Below, piece by piece: positions 10,305 to 20,624 of a stretch of DNA of 64,000 nucleotides; position 1 is the stretch's first letter, and every line of letters starts with the position of its first letter. The position numbers and the translations under genes are program-made. This DNA is from Paralithodes platypus. Taxonomy: Eukaryota > Arthropoda > Malacostraca > Decapoda > Lithodidae. Under the pieces are notes generated by a model that was given only the letters and a program-made list of their open reading frames with translations, searched no databases and was not told the origin of the DNA. The stretch is taken from the NCBI GenBank assembly GCA_032716605.1, contig CM064501.1, forward strand, positions 23,501,171 to 23,565,170, read 5' to 3'.

Positions 10305-13175
10305 AAGGTTAAGTTCAAAGGTCAAGGTTAAAAATAAGGTCAATATTTCATATTTTTTAGTTTATACTCGAATGTCTTCATTTTCACTATACAAGTTACT
10401 GGTAACCTTAATATCGTATTGACCAAATTTTGTGTAAATATTCTAAAGGGTAAGGTCAAAGGTCAAGGTCAAAGGTAAAAATAAGTTTTTCACTAGTATT
10501 TCTTATACTAACTGTTAGATTCGCACTAAGCGTACCATGTATATTCGGAATACCTAGGCCAAGGTGACACAAGAAACTATACAATTCCAGATGAAAGGTC
10601 AAGGTCAGAGGTCAAGGTCAAATAAAAGGTCAATATTCTATTTTATTTTATTTTCATGCAAACTTCACAACATTTGGTGAGATAGTTGCACTTAATATGA
10701 AAAGGAAAATAATACATTTGGACACACATATCATAAAGGTAAAGATAAAGGTCAAAGGTCAAGGTCAACTATTCTATTAATATATATGAAACTAACTGAT
10801 AGGTTTTAATGAGATTGGGCATGCTTATTTGGTTTTCTAGGGCAATGTCAATAAAACAAAACATGTACTCTTACATAAGGTCAGGGTCACAGGTCAAGGT
10901 CTAAGGTCAACTTTTACTATACTGTATATTTTTAGTCGTTTTACTCAAATATCTTTATTTTCACCATACAAGTAACTGGTAACTTTGATATCGTATTACA
11001 CACATTTTAGATAAATATTCTAAAGGGTAAGGTCAAGGGTCAAGGTCAAAGGTCAAAATAAGGTTTTACTAGTGTTTCTTATACTAACTGTTAGATTCTT
11101 AATAGGCTTGCCATGTATATTTGGAATACCTAGGCCAAGGTCATATAAGAAACTATACAATTCCATATGAAAGGTCAAGGTCACAGATCAAGGTCAAATA
11201 AAAGGTAAATATGCTATTTTCTTTACTTTTCATGCAAATTTAAAACAATTGGTGAGATAGTTGCACTTTAAATGAAAAGGAAAATAATAAATGTTGAGAC
11301 TCATATCATTAAGGTCAAGGTGAAGGTAAAAGGCCAAGGTCAACTATTCTATAAATATATGTGAAACTAACTGATGGGTTTTAATGAAATTAGTCATGCT
11401 TATTTGATTATCCTGGATAATGTCAATGAACAAAACATGTTTACTCTTACATAAAGGTCAAGGTCACAGGTCATGGTGAAAGGTCAACTTGTACTATTTA
11501 TTTTTAGTTTTTATTCAACTGTCTTCATGTTCACTACAAGTTACTGGTATCCTTGATTTCCTATTGCCTGTATTTTTGATAAATATTATAAAGGGTAAAG
11601 TCAAAGTTCAAGGTCAAAGGTCAAAATAGGTTTTTTACTAGTATTTCTTATACTAACTGTTAGATTCTCACTAGGCTTACCATGTATATTCGGAATACCA
11701 AGGCCAAGGTCATACAAGAAACCATTCAATTCCATATGAAAGGTCAAGGTCAAATAAAAGGTTGATATGCTATGTTCTTTACTTCTCATGCAAACTTCAC
11801 ACATTTTGGTGAGATAGTTCACTTTAATTGAAAAGTAAAATAATAAATGTTGAGATATATAAAGGTCAAGATAAAGGTCAAAGGTCAAGGTCAACTATTA
11901 TATTAATATATATATAAAACTAATTGATGGGCTTTAATGAAATTAGGCATGCTTATTTGATTTTCATGGGGAATGTCAGTGCAAAAAAAATGTACTCTTA
12001 CATAAAGGTCAAGGTAACAGGTGAAGGTCAAAGGTCAACTTTTATTATTTATTACAAAAAAATACTCAAACTTTGGAAAACTGTTGTGTGTTATGGCTTA
12101 TTACTTAACACCTTAAGAGCGGCCTAGGCGATAATTTCTATGTACCGCCAGCGTTTTTTTTAACCATAATTGGGGTTGTTTCCGTGCTCTTTTTCATGCA
12201 TAAACAAGACCCAGAGCGTAATACAAGTATGTATCCCTGAAAGGGCGTAAATTGAGCTTTCCAATGACACCCGAACCATCCATCTACGATCACTGGTTAT
12301 CTTGCAACGATCGTGCAACCAAAGGGCAAAAACGGTAAAATACGGCAATTTCTTTATATAATTACGTATGTAGCGAGGAAGTAAGGGTGGATGTAAGTGG
12401 AGTAAATCTCAGTAGGTCCACGGCGGCCGTAGCGAGCGGTCAGGAGGTAATCTACGCTCCTACGACCGCTCCGCTCTCTCTCAGAGCACATTACGTGCTC
12501 AAAATTGCATTCGACAATAGCCGGGCCCCGCCCATAGGCCCCATTTTTTTAATTCGACAATAGCCGGGTGCCGCCAAAGAAGGGTTAAATATCATATATA
12601 TCAAATTTCACATAAATATTGTGAATATAGTTAAGGTCAGAGGTCAAGGTCAAAACAAGAGTATTTGTAATTTTCCCTAAACTCCTCCTAGAGTGTTTAA
12701 AGGTATTGTCACCAAATTATACAGGCAAATTCAGTTGGTCAATGCGACGAACATCCAAATATATGTATTTTATTTTAAGTCAAAGGTCAAAGGTCAAGGT
12801 CACAGTACCGTATATGATCACTATTTGTAATCAATAAGTTTTTATACGAATTACATCGTATTCATAACGCTAGTTAATACGAACATTGCTGTTAAGCTAA
12901 CTAAATCCTTGATAAGAAATTCTAAGGTCGAAGGTCAAGGTCAAAGGTAAAGGTTAAAGGTCGAAATACGATTTTTACTAGTATTTCCCATTTAATGTAA
13001 GATTCTCATGAGGCATAACATGCATATTCGGAATGCCTAGACCAAGTTCATACAAGAATAAACATAATTCCATTTGATAGGTCAAGGTCACAGGTCAACA
13101 TCAAATATAAGGTTAATATGCTAATTTCTTTACTATTCATGTAAACTTCACAAAATTCGTTGAGACAGTTGTGCT
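10305..13175 (+). repeat. AGGTCA-rich array of about 570-bp units
   Basis: Units begin near 10366, 10943, 11513 and 12064 with 'actc(g/a)aat.tctt.attttcac' and repeat at 550-577 bp. Each carries several clusters of 'aaggtcaaaggtcaagg'. The fourth unit is interrupted by MITE A (12105-12588) and a degenerate part continues to 13175. AGGTCA in direct orientation with one-base spacing, and TCAAGGTCA, are the known half-site arrangements of nuclear receptors, but whether anything binds here is unknown. No ORF of note. Confidence 0.8.
12105..12588 (-). mobile_element. TTAA MITE, family A, copy 2
   Basis: TTAA at 12105-12108 and 12585-12588; inverted relative to copy 1. It starts 'caccttaagagcggc' and ends near 'gccgccaaagaaggg', and contains the reverse complement of the 'gccctttcagggata' block. 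It sits inside the AGGTCA array, splitting its fourth unit. Confidence 0.85.
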
Positions 13176-13620
13176 TTAACCCGTGGAGCCCGGACTAGTT
13201 TTGTAATGTTTGCGCACCAGAACCCGGCCGGTTTTCAAAAAATGGTTTTATTCCAGAAACAATAGCGAATGGATTAGGAATGAAGGAAAAACCACGAAAA
13301 ACTGCTCAAAAAGCTTAAAAAATGGTCCTACAGAGCCCCCGAAAACGGGTTTTACATGAGTACAAAATTGAAGGCAATTATCCCAAAAAACAGGTTATTG
13401 AGCGCTCGCGTGCACGCACGTGGACTTTGAGAGTTTTCAACCATCGGCACGGTTGCGTGGGATACGTACACAGTTCCCATACAAATCTGAGCCCTCTTGA
13501 GTGGCTACACCTGAGGTTACGGTCGGCGCAATTAGGGTGACGCGTCAGGCGCGTCTCTGGGGCTGTGCGTTACATACATCGCCGATGCGTCAGACGCGTC
13601 GCTGGGGCTGTACGGGTTAA
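13176..13620. mobile_element. TTAA MITE, family D
   Basis: A 445-bp GC-richer segment between TTAA 13176-13179 and 13617-13620. Termini are 'cccgtggagcccgg' and, read inward from the right end, 'cccgtacagcccc'. It contains repeated 'gcgtca.gcgcgtc' units near the right end. No coding sequence. Single copy in this window. Confidence 0.75.
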
Positions 13621-13639
13621 GGGAAAATATTTTTACCCT

Positions 13640-14015
13640 GAATTGTTTGTGGAGAAATATCTGGAGAAGAAACAAAAGGTGTATGTTGCCTTTATGGACT
13701 AGGAGAAGGCCTATGACAGAGTGGATAGAGAAGGTTTGCGGAAAGTACTTAGAATATACGGAGTAGATGGCAAGTTGCTGAAAGCAGTGAAGAGCATGTA
13801 TGAGGGTGCAAAGGCGGCAGGACGTGTGGAGAGTGAGCAGAGCGAGTTCTTTGACCTGAATGTTGGTTTGAAACAGGAGTGTGTGATGTCTCTGTGGTTG
13901 TTTACTGTATATATGGATGGAGTCATGAAAGAAATACTATCAAGAGCAGTGGATCTTGGTGTATCGCTGAAAAGGGAGGGAATTGAGTGGAAGCTACCTA
14001 TACTGCTGTTTGCGG
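13640..14015 (+). pseudogene. LINE reverse transcriptase palm fragment
   Basis: Encodes the finger/palm part of a non-LTR reverse transcriptase: 'VYVAFMD*EKAYDRVDREGL' (RT motif A, with a stop where Leu is usual), 'NVGLKQECVMSLWLF' (the LRQGC-SP-LF block with two key substitutions) and 'LLFAD' at the start of the F-ADD catalytic box, where it breaks off exactly at the 20-bp direct repeat. Its closest relatives are the RTs with 'YMDGV' after the block. No endonuclease or 3' end is present, so it is only a fragment carried within the composite insertion. Confidence 0.85.
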
Positions 14016-14035
14016 ACCTTGTGTAATGTAGTTTA

Positions 14036-14493
14036 TTATTAATTGTAGGTTAAATAATAACTGTAATGCATAAATATATATATCAGCTCTAGATGTATCA
14101 TGAAACCAAATCATAGGTTAGAATTATTATGAGCCGGCAGTCATTATGTAACTTCGCGAAGCGACAGAACGCCGGCCGTTAGTCTCTTCAAATCAACCAT
14201 ACAATCAACATCTCTCCCCGGCTCTGACTCAACATAGAATTCACCATGTGCTACCACTATTAATCTATCTCTACAGTCCTACATCACCAGTCCTCTTAGC
14301 TAAGTTCATTATGTATTGATATTGTATAATGTGAACATTCCTACATGTCATTCATATGATTTAGCCGTGTGTAAGAGGACAGGAACCCACCCATTGAATT
14401 CTTCATAATGGTAATTATTGTTTAACTTATTGTCGGGATTAATTCATGTACCAGTGATTTAGTAATTTAACCTATATATCTAAATTCCTTACA
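14036..14493 (+). repeat. 5' LTR, right part
   Basis: Matches 20739-21195 of the 3' LTR with about eight differences. Contains the self-complementary 'cttcgcgaag'. Ends in TACA, immediately before the primer-binding site. Confidence 0.92.
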
Positions 14494-14498
14494 ATAAA

Positions 14499-14516
14499 TG
14501 GTCCTTCGAACTCTGG
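14499..14516 (+). promoter_or_regulatory. Putative tRNA primer-binding site of the BEL element
   Basis: 'TGGTCCTTCGAACTCTGG' begins five bases after the LTR. TGG at the start is complementary to a tRNA CCA end, and GTTCGAA in the complement resembles the T-arm. The exact tRNA was not identified. Confidence 0.6.
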
Positions 14517-14978
14517 TAATAATTATATTGCCGTAATAGCATTTGTTTACTTCCGTTTTTCGCTTGAGGTGTTACAAATGGCTGCCGCCGCGTACAGTGT
14601 TGGGCCGACTGCCCTTTCGATAGTATAATAGCCTAGCTAATTCCTCGTGTCTATTTTCATGGGGGCACCGTCTTTGTAGTTTTTGGGGGTCTAGTTTCCC
14701 GGTTTTTGGACGTTGTGCTGCTTCACTTTATAGGAGGGTTTGCTGGGCTGGTGCTGTGTGTGAAGGTAATTTCGTTCGGTTCCATTTCGCGCGGTTGAGC
14801 TAGGCTAGGCCTACAAGTGTCTGTGGTTTTACTTTGTTTTGGTGTTCTGTATGTTTTGTCTTTGTGAGGCTCGGATTTAAATTTAGCTGGAGGGGAGGGT
14901 TCTCATGTGACCTTATTTAATAAAATTTCATAACCTAGTCTAGTTGCTTATAGTTACGGTCATGAGTGTCGTTTTTTG

Positions 14979-15018
14979 TTAATTCCTAAGCGATTGACAG
15001 TCAGTAGTCAGACCTCAT
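14979..15018 (+). repeat. 40-bp direct repeat, copy 1, before the SGNH ORF
   Basis: Identical to 15891-15930 except for two positions; the core is 'cctaagcgattgacagtcag'. The pair brackets the SGNH ORF and its short flanks, 912 bp apart. Confidence 0.95.
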
Positions 15019-15123
15019 GATTGTGGCTTGAACAACTAGGCTTACCTGAAAGGGTTCAACTCTTTAGTTCTTAACCCTTTAATTTTGAATGGATATTGTC
15101 TTTATTTTTGTGTTTAGTACATC

Positions 15124-15744
15124 ATGGCTCAAAGGAATCATCCCACAGCCGCTTCAGGGAGTGGCATTGGGGTGAATTTTGTACCGTCCGCCTCCTACAA
15201 TCAGAGCCCGGGGAAAGTAGTGGGCGTATTAGGCCATAGTTACGTGAGTCGCCTAGGAGTGTCCCGCAAAGAGTTTTATGACCCGAAGCTTGTAGTGAGG
15301 GCGTTTAGTGCACCAGGAGCCACTCTCGACAACGTTAAAACCAAACCAGCTTGGGATGATCTTTTGAGCCTAAGGCCCGAAATCACCGTATTTGTATTGG
15401 GCGGCAACGACGTAGTCTCTGGGGTAGTCCCGCAGGAGCTAGCTGGGAAGATCAAGGATTTGGCCCTTGAGATAGAGGCACACACGAACGGTCACTGCCT
15501 TGTATTGGGGATAGAGCAAAGGGCGTCTCCTCGGGGTATTCTGTCAGATGAATACCACAAGGTAAAGAACTCCGTGAATGCTCTCCTCAAGAGAAAACAC
15601 AAGCACCTTGGTGGTCGATTTTCCCCATACAGTTTCGGAAGCCAGTACATGTCCGAGGACGGCGTCCACCTCACCCATGAAGGCAGCGAGTGTTTGTTGG
15701 CCCAAATCGTTAAAATGGTAAGGGACCATCTTGCATTGCAGTAG
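15124..15744 (+). CDS. SGNH/GDSL-hydrolase-like protein of the BEL/Pao element
   Basis: A 206-residue intact ORF between the 5' LTR and gag. It shows the SGNH blocks in order: block I region 'VGVLGHSYVSRLG' near residues 33-45 (GHS in place of the usual GDS), block III 'VLGGNDV' near 96-102 (Gly and Asn of the oxyanion hole), and block V 'DGVHLTHEG' near 180-188 with the catalytic Asp/His pair. SGNH domains in retroelements are known from ORF1 of CR1-type LINEs, where they are thought to act as esterases. I do not recall one in BEL/Pao. The ORF is free of lesions while gag and pol are broken. The start is the first ATG of the frame. It lies between 40-bp direct repeats, which suggests a captured cassette. 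Activity is not shown. Confidence 0.82.
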   Translation: MAQRNHPTAASGSGIGVNFVPSASYNQSPGKVVGVLGHSYVSRLGVSRKEFYDPKLVVRAFSAPGATLDNVKTKPAWDDLLSLRPEITVFVLGGNDVVSGVVPQELAGKIKDLALEIEAHTNGHCLVLGIEQRASPRGILSDEYHKVKNSVNALLKRKHKHLGGRFSPYSFGSQYMSEDGVHLTHEGSECLLAQIVKMVRDHLALQ

Positions 15745-15890
15745 CCAGTCTCCTCACTGATAACCCAGGTGTACATTATGTTGTTTTCCGGTTAGATAAT
15801 TTCCTTTGCCAAGTATTTTAGATTAAGGGGGATGAAACAATTATGTAATTTTCTTGAGTTATAACTTTGCATTATGAGAGTTTGCCGCTG

Positions 15891-15930
15891 TTGATTCCTA
15901 AGCGATTGACAGTCAGTAGTCGGACCTCAT
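15891..15930 (+). repeat. 40-bp direct repeat, copy 2, after the SGNH ORF
   Basis: Second copy of the repeat at 14979-15018 (38 of 40 bases match), ending 37 bp before the gag ATG. Confidence 0.95.
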
Positions 15931-15966
15931 TGTAGTTTATCGAGTTAATAGAATAACAATTTAACG

Positions 15967-17159
15967 ATGACAGATTTAAAGAAACTTAAGTTTTTAAAGG
16001 GAGGGATGAAGGGAAGCTTCAATAAGTGCTTAAGAGATCTTGACGAATTTATAGACAGTGCCTCTGCTGATCAGATTAAGGGCAAGAAGGCTACTGTAAC
16101 TAAATCGTTAGCCACCTTTGATAGTTATGCTCAGCAGGTATATGGTTTGTTGTCAAGTCCTGAAGATGTGGAAGAAGAGATGTCAGCAGATCTGGAGTAT
16201 ATTGAAGACATTATTACAGCCTTAGCTAGATTACCTTCAACTCATGAATCGCACCCTGTTAAGGATACCGGTACTCCAAAGGCCACTGGTTTTAACCTTC
16301 CAAAACCTACTCTGCCAACCTTTTCTGGGGATCCAACTACCTGGACTGGATTTTGGGATATTTTTGAGTGTTCCATTCATCGGAATAAAACACTTACATC
16401 CATCCAAAGGTTTACGTATCTCCGTGGACAGTTGAAAGGGGAGGCATTGAAGCTGATAGAGGGGTACAAGCTACAAGCTATGAGTCTGTAGTAGAACTAT
16501 TGAAAAGAACTTTTGGGAGAGAGGAAGTAATAAAGACAGCATTAATAACAAATTTCTTCGCTCTAGATCCTCCATCGTATGATGTGACCGATTTAAAGGA
16601 GTACTATGCCTCTTTTGAGAGCCTCGTCCGGTCAATGGAGATGATGGCCATCACGAAGGAGGAAATCTACAGTGTAAACATCCTGAACAAGGTACCCTCT
16701 CCCCTTAAGGAAATAGTTAGACGGCAACTAAGCGACCCTCCACTGAACTTGGAAGCGTTGGTGCAGATATTCCAGACCGAAGTCTTCAACATGGAGAGTA
16801 CTGGACAATACCGACACGTGGAGATGTCGCCATCCACTGCGGCTTTCTCGGTACAGACATCTCCTAAACAGAAGAGGACGATATCATCAGGTTGTAAGTT
16901 GTGCAGTGTACACGGTCATCCATGGTATCAATTTCCTAAGTATCCTAAGGCTACACAGAAAATTGGCAAGGCTAAATCGCTTCATTTATGTACCAGTTGT
17001 CTGGCAAGAGACCACTTCAACAGTACTTGTACCAATTCCTTCATCAAACCCTGTAAGTATTGCAAAGGGAAACATTGGTTTTCCCTTTGTACCCAGTCTG
17101 ATCGGCACGACGGCAAAGAAAAGGGGAGAACCACCAAAGAGTCACATGATAAAAATTAA
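15967..17159 (+). pseudogene. BEL/Pao gag, one disruption
   Basis: The capsid precursor region starts at ATG 15967. A first open part of 174 codons stops at 16489-16491, and the gag frame resumes from about 16494. The N-terminal half has charged helical sequence and the 'LPTFSGDPTTWTGFWDIFE' block typical of BEL/Pao Gag, followed by 'LRGQLKGEAL'. The second half has 'VNILNKVPSPLKEIVRR' and ends with cysteine/histidine clusters (C-x2-C...H, C-x2-C-x4-H-x4-C, C-x2-C-x4-H-x4-C) that fit zinc knuckles binding RNA. Frame disruption makes this copy non-functional. Gag to protease appears to need a frame change, which may be decay. Confidence 0.85.
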
Positions 17160-17521
17160 AGCGAGGGTAATAAAGTATCTGCTATATCCATTGCTTCTAG
17201 AGAATGTCAAATGCTTCCAACTATGATGCTGCCAGTAGTAAGGAGTAATAATAAGCATATAATGACGCAAACTTTACTCGACCAGTGCTCACAGAGGTCA
17301 TTCGTTCTGCGGTCATCATTGCCACATCTCAAGTGTACCCGCAAGGTTCAAGAGAATTTGCATCTCCATGGTTTCACTGCTGAAGTAGATTCCAGTGATT
17401 ATGATATAGTGGAGATTTCCTATATGTATATAGAAGGAAGGTATGTCCCATCAATGCTGTTGTGGTCGACAAACTTCCCAGTTTCTATGTGGCATCAGAG
17501 ATTCAACCACAATTGAAATAT
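17160..17521 (+). pseudogene. BEL/Pao protease region
   Basis: Between the zinc knuckles and RT, an open stretch contains 'TLLDQCSQRSFV', which sits where BEL/Pao aspartic proteases have their LLDxGSQ active-site loop. Here Gln replaces the residue next to Asp and Cys replaces Gly, so the copy is probably inactive. The frame ends at 17516 and the downstream frame overlaps from 17462. In this superfamily the protease processes Gag-Pol. Confidence 0.65.
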
Positions 17522-18637
17522 CTCAGAAGCAAGGGTTTTAAACTGGCTGATGATCAACTCTCTGCTAACAATGGAACTATGCTACTGGTCGGAGCTGATT
17601 ATTACTACGACCTGGTTCACCCTGGATATCGGCGGATAGATAAGCTGATATTGCTCCCCACAATACATGGGTATGCCATTTCCGGATCCTATGCAACTTC
17701 ATCTCAAGACACAAAGATGGAGGTAGTTACGGTCCTTAAAGTAGCAGTAAGCCCCATAGACAAATACGTTTGGTCTACTGTTCCTGATAATCCATGCAAT
17801 GATATAGATAAGCTATGGGACTTAGATAATATTAGAATTGACCCACATGAACTTGATCGGGAGTCCAAGCTAGCGTTGAGCTCGAACAAAGAAACTGTAA
17901 CGTATGACTCTGGCAGGAGTCAGTATGTGGTAAGGCTCCCTTGGAATGACAATAAGAGTAAATTACCTACAAATTTCAATCTAGCACTTGGTAGGTTACG
18001 GGGCCTTCAGAAGCAGTTTGTCAAGGATCCAAATTATTGCAAAACTTATGCGTCAGTACTTAACGAGCAGGAACAACGTGGATTTGAAAGAGTAGATCCC
18101 GGTGAGTATAGGGATAACATTCATTACCTGGCTCACCATGGGATAAAAAAGGACAGTTCCACCACTCCTGTTCGTATTGTGTATGACTGCTCAGCTAAAT
18201 CCAGTGATCGCTCCTGTAGCCTGAATGATTGTCTGTACACAGGTCCATCCCTGGTCTCTGATCTCGCGCAAATAATGTTACGCTTCAGATGTCATAAATT
18301 TGCATGGGTCGTCGATATTGAGAAGGCCTTCCTGATGCTTCAACTCCATCGTGAAGACAGGGACTCGACAAGATGGCCACGGGACCCAATGGATCTAGAT
18401 TCAGAGTATCTGGTCTACAGATTCAGAGTCGTCTTATTCGGAGCGACCTGTTCCCAGTTCCTTCTCTTGCGACATCTTGAGGAGGCTGGACTAGATCCTG
18501 ATTTCAAGAATGAGATCAAGCAGGGGATCTATGTGGACAATCTTCAAGGCACTGGAGACGATGAAGATTTATTGCTCAAAAGATGTTGGGAGATCCGCGA
18601 TATATTTGCCAAGGCTCATTTATACTTCAGAGAATGA
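17462..18637 (+). pseudogene. BEL/Pao reverse transcriptase (DUF1758-to-RT region)
   Basis: An open frame of 391 codons. The N-terminal part has blocks typical of the BEL/Pao protease-RT linker. The RT domain shows 'RIVYDCSAKS', 'LNDCLYTGPSLVSDL', 'AWVVDIEKAFL' (catalytic Asp of motif A), 'YRFRVVLFGATCSQFLL' and 'GIYVDNLQ' (motif C in the YxDN form seen in this superfamily). The frame ends at a TGA after 'LYFRE' (18635-18637), where the next residues continue the same frame, so it is a nonsense mutation in pol. A small deletion between 'DSTR' and 'WPRDPMD' compared with the copy at 790-1400 is also visible. Confidence 0.88.
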
Positions 18638-19648
18638 GCCACTAATAGTGATCTTTTGAAAGGTCAATTTGCTTCTGACGGTGTAGCTACTGAGAATAGT
18701 GAGGTGAAATTTTTAGGCCACAAATGGGACACTACCACAGATTGTATATCCTTCTGTCACACACCATGCGACAGTGAGATTATGACCAAGCGAAACTGCT
18801 TAAGCTTGTCTGCGAGGTTGTTTGATCCCCTAGGCTATTTGATGCCTGTAACTATTCGTGCTCGTATGTTTTTACAGCAACTGTGGCGGCTAAAGCTAGA
18901 TTGGGACACACCACTCTCGACTGAGCTGCAAGATACTTGGGGGTTAATTCGGTCGGACCTTTCCACATATTGCAAGGTCCAACTTGATTGTCAGGTTATT
19001 AGTGGTCAACAGGTGGATCTACATGCCTTTGCTGATGCCAGTAATAGTGCGTACGGTACTGCCAAATACTTATGCAATGGTAGTGTAGCGAAACTGGCTA
19101 TAGGGAAGGCCAAGGTAGCCCCTATTAAGAAAATTACAGTTCCAAAATTAGAGCTTACTGCATTGCTTCTGTCTGCTCGTCTAATAAAGTTTACACCGTA
19201 TGTTTATACAGACATACTACAGATTAATAATGTCTATGTCTGGAGCGACAGTCAAATAGCACTTTCTTGGGTATACAGCCAGAAGGTGTTACCTGTTTAT
19301 GTTTCAAATCGCACTGATGAGATACATAACTTAGTTCCTACAGCTAAATTTCGCTATGTGAGCACCAAGGATAACCCCGGTGACATAATTTCCCGGGGGA
19401 TCTCGGCGCAACAGTTTTTGTCATCCTCTATTTGGTGGCAAGGACCTACATGGCTTACATCTCCAACTGAATGGCCTCGGGATTTCAGGGAATGCATATC
19501 TGATCCATCAGGTCAGCCCCAAGATGATGTGTTAAGTAGTTTGACTGTGAGTACTACACAGTCGAACTACTTAACACATCATCTGGTCCTTCGAACCCTC
19601 AAAATTAATGAGGCAGCTAGGATTATATATGGAAGGAGGCATAATTAA
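18638..19648 (+). pseudogene. BEL/Pao RT thumb and RNase H region
   Basis: Continues pol after the stop at 18637. It shows 'VKFLGHKWDTTTD', 'SLSARLFDPLGYLMPV' and 'QQLWRLKLDWD', then an RNase H-like domain with 'LHAFADASNSAYG' (first Asp), 'VPKLELTALLLSARL' (Glu), 'VYVWSDSQIALSW' (Asp) and 'VSTKDNPGDIISRG' (final Asp). In the family this removes the RNA strand after cDNA synthesis. The frame ends at 19648, before the integrase, by frameshift. Confidence 0.87.
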
Positions 19649-19662
19649 GTGTAGAGGCAGGA

Positions 19663-20624
19663 TCTAGAAGGCGGACATTATTGATTCTGTGAAATATCCT
19701 GTTCTCCTTAGCAACTCTCATTTGATTACCAAACTGTTGATTCGCAAATGCCATGGGATCTGCCTACATGTTGGCGTAAATTATGTTCTGGCTTATATGC
19801 GCCAACGTTGGTAGATCCCTAAGATGCGACAAGCGATTAAGGGGATCCACAATAGCTGTACTATCTGTAAAAGATTACAGGGTAAGCCTTACTCCCCAGT
19901 TGATCTACCTCCCTTACCTGAGTTCAGGGTACAAAGGACTGAACCATTTCAGGAAACCGGGGTAGACTATACGGGAGCGATTCAAATTAGGGAATTGCCC
20001 GGTAATATCACTAAGGTGTATGCCGTACTCTTCACATGTGCGGTAACCAGAGCGATTCACATTGAATTGATTGACGATTTATCCAGTGAGGGTTTTTTAC
20101 ATACTCTAAGACGCTTTGCAGGTCGCAACGGTTTCCCTTAAATTATTCTGAGCGATAATGCAACTAGTTTTGTCGGAGCATCGAATTCTCTCAAGGATAT
20201 AATGGATGACCCGCAGGTTGTGTCTACCCTCACTGGAAAGAGTTGTCAATGGAAATTTATACCAGCACGTGCACCATGGTTCGTGGCGATTTGGGAGAGG
20301 ACAATAGGAATTGTCAAGTCTGCCATGAAGAAGGTATTAGGGAGGGCTCTGGTCAACAAAAAGGAATTGCAAACTGTCTTGACGGAGATTGAGATGTCAG
20401 TCAACGACAGGCCCTTGACCTATACCTCGGCAGATCTTGATGATCTCTTACCCATTACGCCCTCCATGCTAACACGTGGACGAAATCTTAATCCCTTTCC
20501 TAGGTAGTCAGTAACCAACGAGGATATACAAGACCCTACGTTCAGGGATGCTGACGCCACACGTCGTCGCTTCCAGCATATGAACAAGGTGTCAGACGTA
20601 TATTGTTTTTGGTGGCGAGCAGTA
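19663..20624 (+). pseudogene. BEL/Pao integrase, broken and C-terminally truncated
   Basis: Shows the HHCC zinc-finger region ending 'NSCTICKRLQG', then the DDE core: 'VDYTGAI' (first Asp), 'LSDNATSFVGA' (second Asp) and 'IWERTIGIVKSAMKK' (Glu). Stops interrupt the frame, including one just before 'IILSDN' near 20140 and another after 'LNPFPR' near 20505. The reading ends at 'VYCFWWR' directly against the 3' LTR. Usual BEL/Pao integrases continue with a further C-terminal basic region and then a polypurine tract, and neither is seen. This copy could not integrate on its own. Confidence 0.85.

Larger units (their letters stand above)
10069..14015. mobile_element. 3.95-kb composite insertion inside the 5' LTR
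   Basis: The LTR sequence 'accttgtgtactgtagttta' (10049-10068) reappears at 14016-14035 with one mismatch, so a 20-bp direct repeat brackets this segment like a long target-site duplication. The left end is 'tcaactctgcgaagcagagg', containing a perfect 6-bp-stem hairpin (ctctgc-gaa-gcagag), followed by a (GTC)n/(GTCC)n microsatellite, an AGGTCA-rich array, two TTAA MITEs and a LINE RT fragment cut mid-gene. A Helitron-like element (5' TC, hairpin, microsatellite) is conceivable, but Helitrons make no TSD. Origin unresolved. Confidence 0.75.

Noticed and set aside
10069..14015. Firm assignment of the 3.95-kb insertion to Helitrons
   Set aside because: TC start, hairpin and microsatellite are suggestive, but a 20-bp direct repeat at the edges does not fit Helitron insertion and no CTRR end was found.
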